NCBI RefSeq assembly: GCF_000682715.1
Contig: NZ_AWFH01000012.1
Location: 124,001-188,000 of the forward strand
Length of the DNA stretch: 64,000 bases
Direction: 5' to 3'
From: Hyphomonas atlantica corrig.
Lineage (GTDB): Bacteria; Pseudomonadota; Alphaproteobacteria; Caulobacterales; Hyphomonadaceae
Below the pieces are notes generated by a model. The model was not told where the DNA came from, made no database searches, and worked only from the letters and a program-made list of their open reading frames with translations. Each line of letters begins with the position of its first letter. The stretch's first letter is position 1. The position numbers were made by a program, and so were the translations under genes. This document shows positions 52,523 through 61,245 of the stretch, in pieces.

Positions 52523-53167
52523 ATGATCGTCCTGGGACTGAATACAGCGTTCACCGCCATGGAAGCGGCTATCGTCAAGGATGGTGAAATCCTGGCCGAT
52601 GCGCGCGAGACGATGGCGAGAGGGCAAGACAAGGCCTTGCCGGGCTTTGTGGAGCGGCTGTTGGCCGATGCAGGAATTGACCTGTCGGACATTGACAGGC
52701 TGGCCGTCGTGACGGGCCCCGGTAGTTTTACCGGCATTCGCATTGGCGTGGCCTACGCCCGCGGTTTGTCACTCGTCACGACTGCCCCGTGCGTAGGTGT
52801 CACCAGCATTGAAGCTGCCATTCCGGCGGGCATGAAAGACACGGCCCTGGGGTGTCTTGCGGCCCAGAAACGACCGCCCGAACAAACCTGGTGGGTGCAA
52901 GGTGTATCAGACAATGCGGGTATCGCAGATACGATAGAAGTCGGGCTGAATGAGCTGAAGGCCATGCTGACCGGATTTACCGCGCCCGTATTCATGCAAT
53001 CGCCTGAGGCTTTAGAAGGTCAGGCAGATTTGCTGGACATTCGCCCGCTCATTCCCTCAGCCGTGACAGCTGCGCTCAAGGCACCGCTGTTCGACCCGGC
53101 ATATCACACCCCTGCGCCCGTTTATGCGCGTGAGCCAGATGCGAAGCTGCCTGAGTTGAAATCCTGA
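52523..53167 (+). CDS. tsaB: tRNA threonylcarbamoyladenosine biosynthesis protein TsaB
   Basis: A 214-residue ASKHA-fold protein that supports TsaD in making t6A at position 37 of ANN-decoding tRNAs. ILGLNTAF at the start (written MIVLGLNTAF) and VVTGPGSFTGIRIGVAYARG are the family marks. The length is normal. It overlaps rimI by one base, the usual tsaB-rimI pair. It is probably co-transcribed with the RutE-like gene ahead of it. Confidence 0.94.
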   Translation: MIVLGLNTAFTAMEAAIVKDGEILADARETMARGQDKALPGFVERLLADAGIDLSDIDRLAVVTGPGSFTGIRIGVAYARGLSLVTTAPCVGVTSIEAAIPAGMKDTALGCLAAQKRPPEQTWWVQGVSDNAGIADTIEVGLNELKAMLTGFTAPVFMQSPEALEGQADLLDIRPLIPSAVTAALKAPLFDPAYHTPAPVYAREPDAKLPELKS

Positions 53168-53625
53168 TGACCGGGCTTGTCATTCTGAGGCCAGACGATG
53201 CGCGGCAGCTGGCGACTCTACATGCGCAGTGTTTCGACGACGCGTGGGACGCCGCCGCGATTAGAGGACTGTTGGAGGATTCGAAGGTTCTGGCACTGGG
53301 CGTTGAGAGCGTCGGCGCAATCGTCGCCTTCCTGATTGCGCAGACGGTGGCGGGAGAAACCGATATTCTGACGGTGGCGACTGATCCGGCCGAGCGCAGG
53401 AAGGGGTTGGCCAGCCAGTTGATTGATGCCTTGATCGCACGTGCCGGCGAGCGGGGCGTGTCACGGATCATGCTGGACGTGGCGGAAGATAATGTGGCTG
53501 CACGTCAATTGTATCGAGATCACGGCTTCGTAGAAGATGGGCGGCGGCCACGATACTATCGAGCCGGAAGGGATATTCCTGTGGATGCTATCTTGATGTC
53601 CCGCATGCTTGGAATAGCCACATAG
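53167..53625 (+). CDS. rimI: Ribosomal-protein-alanine N-acetyltransferase RimI
   Basis: A 152-residue GNAT enzyme: TDILTVATDPAERRKGLASQ is the acetyl-CoA loop region, and MLDVAEDNVAARQLYRDHGF with a following YY is typical of RimI, which acetylates the N-terminal alanine of ribosomal protein S18. It is directly coupled to tsaB (TGATG). In many alphaproteobacteria a Fur-family gene follows this pair; here a dienelactone hydrolase gene lies between. Confidence 0.9.
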   Translation: MTGLVILRPDDARQLATLHAQCFDDAWDAAAIRGLLEDSKVLALGVESVGAIVAFLIAQTVAGETDILTVATDPAERRKGLASQLIDALIARAGERGVSRIMLDVAEDNVAARQLYRDHGFVEDGRRPRYYRAGRDIPVDAILMSRMLGIAT

Positions 53626-53693
53626 TTCCAGATCACGTTGGGCCTCGCGAGTTATTGGACTATGTTCCGGTCCAGACCGAGATGGAGGCCTTG

Positions 53694-54572
53694 ATGTCGA
53701 ATAAGCAGGATATTCCGCAAGAAGTGTACGAACTCTATGACGCCTATTGCCATGGCGACATTTCGCGACGGGCTTTTTTCTCAGGTCTCGGAAAGTATGC
53801 GGTGGGCGGCATGACGGTAACCAGCCTCGCGGCCTGTGTGATGCCGGATTATGCGAAGCAACAAACCCAACCCGGCGCGGACGGCCTTTATGAGGAAATG
53901 CTGATCTACAATTCGCCCAACGGAGCGGGTGAGATGGAAGGGTATTTCGTGCGCCCTGCCAACGCCGCGGGAAAACTCCCTGGCATTGTGATCATTCACG
54001 AAAACCGAGGACTGAACCCTCATATTCGAGATGTTACGCGCCGCGCGGCTCAGGCAGGCTTTGTCGCCTTCGCGCCGGACGCCCTGTATCCGCTTGGGGG
54101 ATATCCCGGAAATGACGATGATGGCCGCGCGATGCAGGCGAAACGTGATCGCGAAGGCATGGTGCAGGATTTCATGGCGGCAGCAGAATTCCTGCGCGGA
54201 CATGTGGCGGTGAACGGCAAGGTCGGTTGCGTTGGCTTCTGCTTTGGCGGCGCCGTTTCCAATCTGATGGCGGTGCGCCAGCCCTGGCTGTCGGCCTCAG
54301 TTCCGTATTACGGTGGTTGGCCAACGGCAGATGAGGCCGCACAGGTTCAGGTCCCACTTCAGATCCATCTTGCCGGCCTTGATGAGCGCGTGAACGCCGG
54401 GTGGCCTGACTACAAGGCGGCGCTGGACGCCAATTCAGTGTCATATGAGGCATACATCTATCCGGGCGTGAACCACGGTTTCCACAATGACACGACGTCT
54501 CGCTACGATTCAGAGGCTGCGAAACTGGCATGGGAGCGCACTCTGGACTATTTCCGCCTTCACCTCGTTTGA
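53694..54572 (+). CDS. Tat-exported dienelactone hydrolase family protein
   Basis: A 292-residue protein from the ATG at 53694 (GGAGG five bases upstream). Residues 24-29 (SRRAFF) are a twin-arginine motif, followed by a hydrophobic stretch ending LAAC (Cys48), so it may be a Tat-exported lipoprotein. The hydrolase domain has the DLH nucleophile Cys in GFCFGGAVS, Asp in LAGLDERVN and His in GVNHGFHND. DLH-type enzymes open lactones or cleave esters. It sits between rimI and fur, interrupting the common order. Confidence 0.88.
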   Translation: MSNKQDIPQEVYELYDAYCHGDISRRAFFSGLGKYAVGGMTVTSLAACVMPDYAKQQTQPGADGLYEEMLIYNSPNGAGEMEGYFVRPANAAGKLPGIVIIHENRGLNPHIRDVTRRAAQAGFVAFAPDALYPLGGYPGNDDDGRAMQAKRDREGMVQDFMAAAEFLRGHVAVNGKVGCVGFCFGGAVSNLMAVRQPWLSASVPYYGGWPTADEAAQVQVPLQIHLAGLDERVNAGWPDYKAALDANSVSYEAYIYPGVNHGFHNDTTSRYDSEAAKLAWERTLDYFRLHLV

Positions 54573-54656
54573 GACTGAAAATCATGAAAAATCAAACAGG
54601 GTTACGCTGCGTTCAATCGACTGGACTTCCCTGAAATGTGAGGGCAAAACACTTCC

Positions 54657-55070
54657 ATGGATCGACTCGAAAAACTCTGTGCGGAAAAAGGATTGCGGAT
54701 GACAGAGCCTCGGCGCGTCATTGCGCGGGTTCTTTCGCAATCTGATGACCACCCGGATGCAGAAGAACTGCATCGCCGTGCCAATTCCATGGATGCGTCA
54801 ATATCCTTGGCGACTGTGTATCGAACGGTAAAACTGTTTGAAGACGCCGGTATCATTCAGGCTCACGACTTCCGCGACGGGCGCGCCCGTTATGAGGAAG
54901 TGCCTGATGAGCATCATGACCATCTGATCAATGTGAAGAATGGTGAGGTCGTCGAGTTCCACTCCGAAGAAATCGAACGACTACAGGTCGAGATTGCCAA
55001 GAAGCTTGGCTTCAAACTGGTGGACCATCGTCTCGAACTGTACGGTATTCCGCTCAAAGACGGCGAATAG
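54657..55070 (+). CDS. fur: Fur-family regulator (Fur/Mur type)
   Basis: A 137-residue Fur protein with a winged helix (TVYRTVKLFEDAGIIQAHDF) and metal-binding HHDHLINVKNG. It lacks the CxxC pairs that hold structural zinc in Zur and E. coli Fur, as is usual for alphaproteobacterial Fur/Mur proteins, which respond to iron or manganese. Its position just after tsaB-rimI-DLH matches the Fur locus of this class, and it differs clearly from the Zur-like protein at 1.8 kb. A GC-rich inverted repeat follows the gene. Confidence 0.9.
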   Translation: MDRLEKLCAEKGLRMTEPRRVIARVLSQSDDHPDAEELHRRANSMDASISLATVYRTVKLFEDAGIIQAHDFRDGRARYEEVPDEHHDHLINVKNGEVVEFHSEEIERLQVEIAKKLGFKLVDHRLELYGIPLKDGE

Positions 55071-55130
55071 CCCCCGCAAGTCTGCCATAAGCGCAGCCTG
55101 TTCAAGACCCGTAAAGCATTGCTCTAGCAG

Positions 55131-55163
55131 AATGGCCCGACAGGTTTGACCGGACGGGCCATT
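55131..55163 (+). terminator. Hairpin after the fur gene
   Basis: AATGGCCCG (55131-55139) and CGGGCCATT (55155-55163) form a 9-bp stem with a 15-base loop. It lacks a T tract; a terminator role is plausible by position only. Confidence 0.4.
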
Positions 55164-55239
55164 CGCGCGCGAAATTGATTGCGCTGCCAAAGATCAGCCG
55201 CATTCCGGACCTAATCACATTACGGGACGGTAATTCGAT

Positions 55240-55965
55240 ATGCTTCTGGCTTTTCTTGCGAGCTTTTTCCTCATGACGCAGGCGCCGCCACTGGATACGG
55301 CGCTTACGGCCACGGAAGCACCGACATCGCTGCGTGCAGCCTTCACCGTTGAACTCCAGAGCCAGCATGCCAGCCGTGTTTATTCGTATGATCCTCGCCG
55401 CGAAAAAGGGCAGCGCTGGCAAGTCGTCTCCTGGCAGGGCGAAGATGACGAACTCGAAGAGGTTGCCAGAACCTGGGCGAATGAAGCGGCTCCGGATGGC
55501 CGACTGTTTCCAGATGATTTGCGCGCGAGCATGGGGCGGCAAGTCAGTGTCGACGATATGGGACACGCTTGGCGAGTGTCGTTTCGCCACCACCCATCCA
55601 CCAATGATGGCGAATTCGATGTTTGGGCGGCCGAGCGCCTTCAGGCGTCTGCCTGGTTAGATCCGGTCGGCGAGCGGTTTCTGCGTATAGATTATCATTT
55701 GCCGAAGCCTGTTGCCGGTCCAGAAGGCGGTAAGCTAACGCGGTACGAGCAGAGCTATTTCATCCGGACGGAGCCGCGCTGGGGGATGAGCTATGTGTCG
55801 AGCTTCTCGATTGATCTGGAAGCGCGGGCGGCATTCCGAACGATGACACGACAATATTCGGCGAACATCATTCAGACGGAATTCTTCTTTGCGAGCGCAG
55901 AGGCCGAGGCGGAGTTTGAGGCCATTCGCAAGGGTCCGCAGCTGATGTCTGGATTGCCGCGCTGA
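55240..55965 (+). CDS. Exported protein of unknown function
   Basis: A 241-residue protein with a short hydrophobic leader (1-13 or so, MLLAFLASFFLM), hinting at export. The body is rich in beta-strand-like stretches and aromatic residues (HAWRVSFRHHP; LRIDYHLPKPVAGPEGGKLT; TEPRWGMSYVSSFSIDLEAR) with no motif I recognise. No transmembrane helix follows the leader. It lies between fur and the DUF1489 gene, close to the latter (18 bases). Confidence 0.7.
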   Translation: MLLAFLASFFLMTQAPPLDTALTATEAPTSLRAAFTVELQSQHASRVYSYDPRREKGQRWQVVSWQGEDDELEEVARTWANEAAPDGRLFPDDLRASMGRQVSVDDMGHAWRVSFRHHPSTNDGEFDVWAAERLQASAWLDPVGERFLRIDYHLPKPVAGPEGGKLTRYEQSYFIRTEPRWGMSYVSSFSIDLEARAAFRTMTRQYSANIIQTEFFFASAEAEAEFEAIRKGPQLMSGLPR

Positions 55966-55983
55966 GGTCGCTAGATTACTCGC

Positions 55984-56397
55984 ATGACGATTCACATGGT
56001 GAAGCTCTGCGTCGGCGCGGATGATATCGACGATCTGGTCAATTGGCAGAAGCGTCTGATGAAACAGGGGCATGAACCCTTTCATCGCACACGCATGATG
56101 CCAAAGCAGAAAGACCAATTGCTTCAGGGCGGCTCTATCTATTGGGTGATCAAGGGCGCCATCCGCGTTCGTCAGCAAATCATCGATGTTCGCGAAGTGG
56201 CAGGGGATGGCCACACAATGTGTGAATTGGTGTTCGACCCTGAGCTCGTGCGGACATATGCCAAACCCAAGCGTCCATTCCAAGGCTGGCGGTATTTGAA
56301 ACCGGGGGATGCGCCGCGCGATTTGGGTAGCAAGGAAGCGGCGGTGGATATTCCGCCGTCCCTTGATGCTGCACTGAAACAGGCTGGCGTCTGGTAG
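55984..56397 (+). CDS. DUF1489 family protein
   Basis: A 137-residue protein with the family opening MTIHMVKLCVGADDIDDLVN, the central GGSIYWVIKGAIRVRQQIID and FQGWRYLKPGDAPRDLG. DUF1489 is confined largely to alphaproteobacteria, and its function is not known. There is no signal peptide or membrane helix. It is probably in one transcript with the preceding exported protein gene and converges with a hydrolase gene four bases later. Confidence 0.9.
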   Translation: MTIHMVKLCVGADDIDDLVNWQKRLMKQGHEPFHRTRMMPKQKDQLLQGGSIYWVIKGAIRVRQQIIDVREVAGDGHTMCELVFDPELVRTYAKPKRPFQGWRYLKPGDAPRDLGSKEAAVDIPPSLDAALKQAGVW

Positions 56398-56400
56398 GCC

Positions 56401-57336
56401 TTAGTCCGACAATTCTGTCAGCAGGATTTCAGCCTGCAATTCGAACGCATCGCTGCCAGGCGCGATCAGCTCGACGTGGCCGGTCTCCAGTACGAGAATG
56501 GAACGGGCGTCGCTGCCGGCCGCCTTTGCCTTGTTGGAGTATTCCTCCCCGAGAATGGGCGGGGCAATCTGGTCTAGCGCGCCATTCACGCTGAATTGGT
56601 GGGCTGCGAATGGCAGGAGCTCGGCGGGCGACGTATCTGAAAAGACATCAGGTCGACCGCCTGACGCTGCACCCGTCAAATCATCCATGATGGCGCTCAA
56701 ACAGCTTTCCAGCGTTACGGGAGCGGAAGCCTCCAAATCAGCCAGGCCGCCGGAATTTACAACGAGGTCGATATGAAGCGGATCTGATTGCCAGAGCGGG
56801 CTGGACTTTGGCAATTTGGGTCTCGCCGCGAGCCACAGCGCCAAATGGCCGCCTGCCGAGTGGCCGAACGCGCCGATGCGGTCGATCTTGAGATTGTAAG
56901 TGTCGGCATGCTCTCTCAGCGCGTCTGCGGCGTGTGCGACGTCCTCAAACGTGCCTGGGTAGCCGCCGCCATCTTCGTCCACGCCGCGATACTCAATGTT
57001 CCAGACGGCAAATCCCTTCTGGCGAAGGTCTTCGGCGGCGAAATCCATCAGCGAATGGTCTGCAATGGATTTCTGCCAGCACCCGCCATGAACCATGATT
57101 ACAACAGGGTGGGGGCCATCCCCATCTGGCAGCCAAAGGTCGACGATATCAGCGTCGCGGGGCCCCGTTCGGATCGTATGAGGCGTTGTGGGGCGGTCTC
57201 GAGATAAGAGATCCGCCCAGCTCATCAGCGTCGCGGTGCTTGTGTCTTTCGGGGCCGGAGCAAGCTGCTCCGTGTCAGACATGTCGCATCCAGTCGCTAG
57301 AATTAGTGCGAGAGTCGCTAGGAAAGGTGCACGCAT
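56401..57336 (-). CDS. Alpha/beta hydrolase lipoprotein with HGGCW motif
   Basis: A 311-residue protein from the ATG at 57336. The leader ends in LATGC (Cys17), a lipobox, so it should be anchored in the envelope. The oxyanion motif HGGCW is at 83-87, Ser160 is in GHSAGGH, and the last catalytic His is in LETGHVELI. HGGxW is typical of the kynurenine formamidase/BD-FAE esterase branch. It is divergent from kynureninase with only 34 bases between starts, which makes a formamidase role tempting, but the lipobox argues for periplasmic ester hydrolysis. Confidence 0.82.
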   Translation of the reverse strand: MRAPFLATLALILATGCDMSDTEQLAPAPKDTSTATLMSWADLLSRDRPTTPHTIRTGPRDADIVDLWLPDGDGPHPVVIMVHGGCWQKSIADHSLMDFAAEDLRQKGFAVWNIEYRGVDEDGGGYPGTFEDVAHAADALREHADTYNLKIDRIGAFGHSAGGHLALWLAARPKLPKSSPLWQSDPLHIDLVVNSGGLADLEASAPVTLESCLSAIMDDLTGAASGGRPDVFSDTSPAELLPFAAHQFSVNGALDQIAPPILGEEYSNKAKAAGSDARSILVLETGHVELIAPGSDAFELQAEILLTELSD

Positions 57337-57370
57337 GGCATGTTTGCTACTAGCCTCCGTGCGGTCTGTC

Positions 57371-58612
57371 ATGCACAAACATGCGATGACCTTGATATCC
57401 CTTCCAGAATCCCGCGCAGATGCGGAGGCATTGGATGAAGTCGACCCGCTGGCGCGGTGTCGTGCGGCCTTTGCGTTGCCAGAGGGGGTGACTTACCTCG
57501 TCGGACATTCCCTGGGGCCAGCGACAATTGGCGCGATGGAAGCGGTGCGGGAAGCATCCGAAGGCGCGTGGCTGAATGATCGTGTGGGCGCATGGAACAG
57601 CGCAGACTGGATTCAGCTGGCTGAACGTGTCGGTGGTCGTACTGCGAAACTGGTCGGAGCGGATGCGTCCGAGGTGGTCGTGTGTGACAGCGTCTCGGTC
57701 AATCTGTTCAAACTGGCGGCAGCGGCCTTGCCGCTCGCGAGGACGCGTAGGCTTGTCGTTGAGACGGACGAATTTCCAACCGACCAGTATATTCTGGAAG
57801 GCCTGTCCGGTGTCGCGGATGTAGAACTGATCCGCGCCGAACCGGGGCAGGGGCTTGCCCAGCTGAATGGCGGCGTACTGGTCAAAAGCCTCGTAAACTA
57901 TCGCTCTGCCGATGTGGCGGACATGGTCGCGGATGAGGCTGCGGCGCAGGATGAGGGCGGCTGGATCGTCTGGGACCTTAGCCACGCGACGGGGGTGCTG
58001 GATGTTCAACTGGCCAAATCCCACGCAAGATTGGCCGCGGGCTGTACCTACAAATATCTGAATGGTGGCCCCGGCGCACCAGCCTTCCTTTACGCGCGCG
58101 GCGATGTAGCCGGTGAATTGTCTTCTCCTTTGCCTGGTTGGATGGGGCATGCCGCGCCATTTGAATTTACTTCTGACTACAAGCCCAAGCATGGCGCAGC
58201 GCGGTTTGCATGCGGAACGCCGCCAATTCTCTCGCTTGCTGCGTTGGATGGAGCACTGAAAGTGTTCGACGATGTTGCCATGCGCGACGTACAGGCCAAG
58301 TCCAGGTCGCTGGGGCAGATGTGCCTGATGATGGCGGAGGGCATGGGACTGGACATTGCGTCTCCGCTAGACCCTCAGCGGCGCGGTGGCCATGTCAGCC
58401 TTCGCCACCCTGACGGTTATCCTTTGGTACGCGCCATGGCGGATTGGGGGATCGAGGCAGATTTCCGGACCCCGCATACCATCCGGCTGGGGCTGTCGCC
58501 CTTGTTCCTGAGCTATGCCGAAATTTGGGATGCCATGTCTGAGCTTGCCGAGATCGTCGAAACGCGCAGCTGGGATACGGCGTGCTATCGCGAAAAGGCG
58601 ATCGTCACCTGA
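57371..58612 (+). CDS. kynU: Kynureninase
   Basis: A 413-residue PLP enzyme splitting kynurenine into anthranilate and alanine in tryptophan breakdown. Family marks in order are VGHSLGP, DEFPTDQYILEG, LVNYRSADVADM, WDLSHATGVLDVQL, and the lysine loop CTYKYLNGGPGAPAFLY. The start is ATG 57371 or 57386; neither has a clear ribosome site. Its stop overlaps the TauE-type gene start as ATGA. No other kyn genes are visible except possibly the divergent hydrolase. Confidence 0.93.
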   Translation: MHKHAMTLISLPESRADAEALDEVDPLARCRAAFALPEGVTYLVGHSLGPATIGAMEAVREASEGAWLNDRVGAWNSADWIQLAERVGGRTAKLVGADASEVVVCDSVSVNLFKLAAAALPLARTRRLVVETDEFPTDQYILEGLSGVADVELIRAEPGQGLAQLNGGVLVKSLVNYRSADVADMVADEAAAQDEGGWIVWDLSHATGVLDVQLAKSHARLAAGCTYKYLNGGPGAPAFLYARGDVAGELSSPLPGWMGHAAPFEFTSDYKPKHGAARFACGTPPILSLAALDGALKVFDDVAMRDVQAKSRSLGQMCLMMAEGMGLDIASPLDPQRRGGHVSLRHPDGYPLVRAMADWGIEADFRTPHTIRLGLSPLFLSYAEIWDAMSELAEIVETRSWDTACYREKAIVT

Positions 58613-59433
58613 TGGAGTTGATTGTTCAGTATGCCCCTTTGCTGCTCGCACTCGTCGCAGCAGGGATCGCCGCTGGATTGGCCGCAGGCCTCTTCGGAAT
58701 TGGGGGCGGGGCGATCATTGTGCCTGTGCTGTATTTTCTCTTTGAAGGGATGGGGTATGGGGAAACAGCCATGCATGTGGCCGTGTCCACATCACTTGCC
58801 ACGATCATCCTGACATCCATCCGCAGCGTGATGGCGCACAATTCCCACGGCGCAGTGGATTGGAGCATAATTCGCGGTTGGGCGCCGTGGATTGTCGTCG
58901 GGGCTCTGCTCGGCATGGCCGCCAGTGGGTATCTTTCCAATCGCGGCCTGCTGGCGATCTTCGGATCTCTTGCCTTTCTGCTTGCGGCGCAGCTTTACTT
59001 TGGACGACCCACCTGGCGCTTGGCGGACGACATGCCACGCGGCTTTCCGCGTGCCGGATTGGGCACAGCCGTTGGGGCGCTGTCGGCACTGATGGGAATT
59101 GGCGGAGGCACATTCGGGGTCAGCCTGATGACACTGTGCGGACGTCCCATTCATCGCGCCGTGGCGACGGCGGCTGGTTGGGGTGTGGCGATTGGTTTGC
59201 CCGGCGCATTGGCGGCGATCTTCGTTGGATGGGGCGTGGACGGGCGCCCGCCATTCTCGCTTGGCAATGTGAACCTGGCCGCGTTCGCGCTGATCTCTAC
59301 CTTTACCGTCACCATGGCGCCTATTGGCGCGAAGCTGGCGCACAAGCTGGATGCGGCCAAGCTGAAGCGATGGTTCGCGATCTTGCTGGCGGTCGTGGCG
59401 GCTCGCATGTTGTGGAAAGCGCTGGGCCTTTAG
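58612..59433 (+). CDS. TauE/SafE family anion permease
   Basis: A 273-residue membrane protein with about eight helices in two repeats. The repeat signatures GLFGIGGGAIIVPVLYF (first) and SALMGIGGGTFGVSLM (second) are the TauE/SafE hallmark. Family members export sulfite, sulfoacetate or related organic acids. The start overlaps the kynU stop by ATGA, so it is translated together with kynureninase; it might therefore handle a kynurenine-pathway acid such as anthranilate, though this is guesswork. It converges with the HupE gene. Confidence 0.9.
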   Translation: MELIVQYAPLLLALVAAGIAAGLAAGLFGIGGGAIIVPVLYFLFEGMGYGETAMHVAVSTSLATIILTSIRSVMAHNSHGAVDWSIIRGWAPWIVVGALLGMAASGYLSNRGLLAIFGSLAFLLAAQLYFGRPTWRLADDMPRGFPRAGLGTAVGALSALMGIGGGTFGVSLMTLCGRPIHRAVATAAGWGVAIGLPGALAAIFVGWGVDGRPPFSLGNVNLAAFALISTFTVTMAPIGAKLAHKLDAAKLKRWFAILLAVVAARMLWKALGL

Positions 59434-60398
59434 AAGAAGGTCGCCACAATTCGTTCGATCGCCCAATAGCTACCCGTGATTCCGATTGCGTAGGCTGCAG
59501 CCGTCTTCACAGCGTGCTCCCCGTGGCGGTAGAGGCGAAGCCCTAGCCAGGCGAGCGCGAGGAGGAACAGCACAAAGGCGACCTGCCCCGCTTCGACTCC
59601 CAGATTGAATAACAGTAGCGCCATTACTTCGGCGTCTCTTGGAAGACCGATTTCGGATAGCGCGCCAGCGAATCCAAATCCATGAATCAATCCGAACCCA
59701 AATGCGATGATCCAGGGGCGTGTCTGGGACAGGGTATCCCGACCCTGCATCCTGTAAATGGCTTCCGCTCCGAGCAGAGCGATACTCATGGCGATTGTGA
59801 TCTCGACAGGCGGCCCGGGCAGCGTGATCCCGGCAAGAGACGAGGACGCAAGCGTGATGGAGTGGGCAATTGTGAAAGCGGTAACTGTGGCGAGCAATTG
59901 GTGCGGGCGAACAAGCAGCACCAACCCGAGAACGAACAGCAAGTGATCGTATCCGAAAATAATGTGCTCTACTCCGATGCGGAAATAGGCCAGCAATGGC
60001 GCGCCCTGAGATTGACCCAGATCGACCGAATTTGCCTCGGGCCGCAGGACGATCGAGATATCCTCATTGTCCAGTCGGTCCATGCGCAGAAAGACATCCG
60101 TGAGCGTGCGGTCCAGTCCCTCAATTGCCAGGGTGCCAGAGTTGAGATCACAGCTCATGGACCAACGCGTAATCAATGTAGCGGCCGGGGCCGACACACG
60201 CTCATTCTCTCGTGTGCAACCCTCCGGGAACGACGGCTCGAGTTTCAGGCGACGTCCATCGAGAATGGGCTGTTTCCAGATGACGTCATAGTGTCCGGCC
60301 TCGGTTTCGTTGACTTCCAGATAGGCCGGGCGGACTTCGTGAGCCGCCGCGCACAAGGCGATCACAACCGCAGCGAAGAGACTCAGGACGAAGCGCAC
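59430..60398 (-). CDS. HupE/UreJ-type permease with long N-terminal domain
   Basis: A 322-residue protein with a GTG start (60398) that shares one base with the preceding stop. After the signal peptide the mature protein would begin with His20 (HEVRPAYLEV). Residues 21-135 are a periplasmic domain absent from classic 200-residue HupE. Six or so helices follow, with H145-x5-D151-H152 (HIIFGYDH), the Ni/Co-binding motif of HupE, then TIAHSIT (His179) and FGLIHGFGFA. It is the last gene of the DUF3604-PpiC-HupE cassette and is likely to move a divalent metal. Confidence 0.88.
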   Translation of the reverse strand: MRFVLSLFAAVVIALCAAAHEVRPAYLEVNETEAGHYDVIWKQPILDGRRLKLEPSFPEGCTRENERVSAPAATLITRWSMSCDLNSGTLAIEGLDRTLTDVFLRMDRLDNEDISIVLRPEANSVDLGQSQGAPLLAYFRIGVEHIIFGYDHLLFVLGLVLLVRPHQLLATVTAFTIAHSITLASSSLAGITLPGPPVEITIAMSIALLGAEAIYRMQGRDTLSQTRPWIIAFGFGLIHGFGFAGALSEIGLPRDAEVMALLLFNLGVEAGQVAFVLFLLALAWLGLRLYRHGEHAVKTAAAYAIGITGSYWAIERIVATFF

Positions 60399-61231
60399 TA
60401 TTCGACGCCTTCAATCTCTACCGTATAGCGCGCAATAATGTCCCGCACTGCCTGCTCGTTTGCAATTCGGCGTGAATTTTCAAGCCAGTCCTTGCGGACT
60501 TGATCCACGATGTCGTCGAAGGGAATGACCGTGGCGGGTGTCGAACTTTCCAGCTTGACCAAATGAAGGCCAAAGGCGGAGGGGAGCGGACCTTGCCATT
60601 CATCTGATACGCTTAATTCAGAGAGTTCATTTGCGAACTCGCCCCCAAACTGCCGTGCGACCTCCCGAAGGGGCACATCACCATATTGGCGCTGCAGCAT
60701 GAACGGGTCTCCGAGATTGTCCAAGGCGGTTGCCGATGAGGCGTTGAGCTGTGCGAGCGTATCGGCGGCATCTGTTTCGGTGCCGTCGCCGCGCACATCG
60801 GGGCTGAAATAGATGTGTGAGAATGTGAGGGTCGCGGGGGTTGTAAAACGCTCTGTATGCGTTGCGTGCCAATCCAGCATCTCATCACGCGTCGGTTCCG
60901 GGTCTTCTGCCAGATCGGACACGACAAAGCTCATCTTCTGGGCAAGTCGACGCGTGATGATCGTATCATCCCTGTCCAGTCCCAAGCGCCTGGCTTCGCG
61001 TGACAAGGCCTCGTCCCGCACCAGATCGGAGACCATCGCGGCCATGTCCGTTTCACTCGGCAGTGCGCCTGCTTCGGATGTGTATAGCGCGGCGAGACGT
61101 TCAAGCTCACCCGTCGTCACGAAAATCGTTGAATCCGCCTTGTCTGACCGGTTCTGCCAGACTGAATAGGCGACAAAGATCAAGGTTGCCGCCAAGACGA
61201 AATGAGTCAGCGGATCGCGAAGTAATTTCAC
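60398..61231 (-). CDS. Parvulin-type peptidyl-prolyl isomerase, membrane anchored
   Basis: A 277-residue protein with an N-terminal membrane helix (about 10-26), a helical chaperone-like region (40-125) and a PpiC/parvulin domain starting at LTFSHIYFSP and ending at LPSAFGLHLVKLESS. The domain is divergent from PrsA/SurA. It would fold proteins at the periplasmic face. It lies 14 bases after the DUF3604 gene and overlaps HupE by one base, so the three are one operon; its client may be one of these two proteins. Confidence 0.87.
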   Translation of the reverse strand: MKLLRDPLTHFVLAATLIFVAYSVWQNRSDKADSTIFVTTGELERLAALYTSEAGALPSETDMAAMVSDLVRDEALSREARRLGLDRDDTIITRRLAQKMSFVVSDLAEDPEPTRDEMLDWHATHTERFTTPATLTFSHIYFSPDVRGDGTETDAADTLAQLNASSATALDNLGDPFMLQRQYGDVPLREVARQFGGEFANELSELSVSDEWQGPLPSAFGLHLVKLESSTPATVIPFDDIVDQVRKDWLENSRRIANEQAVRDIIARYTVEIEGVE

Positions 61232-61245
61232 TGAAGTACCAATCC

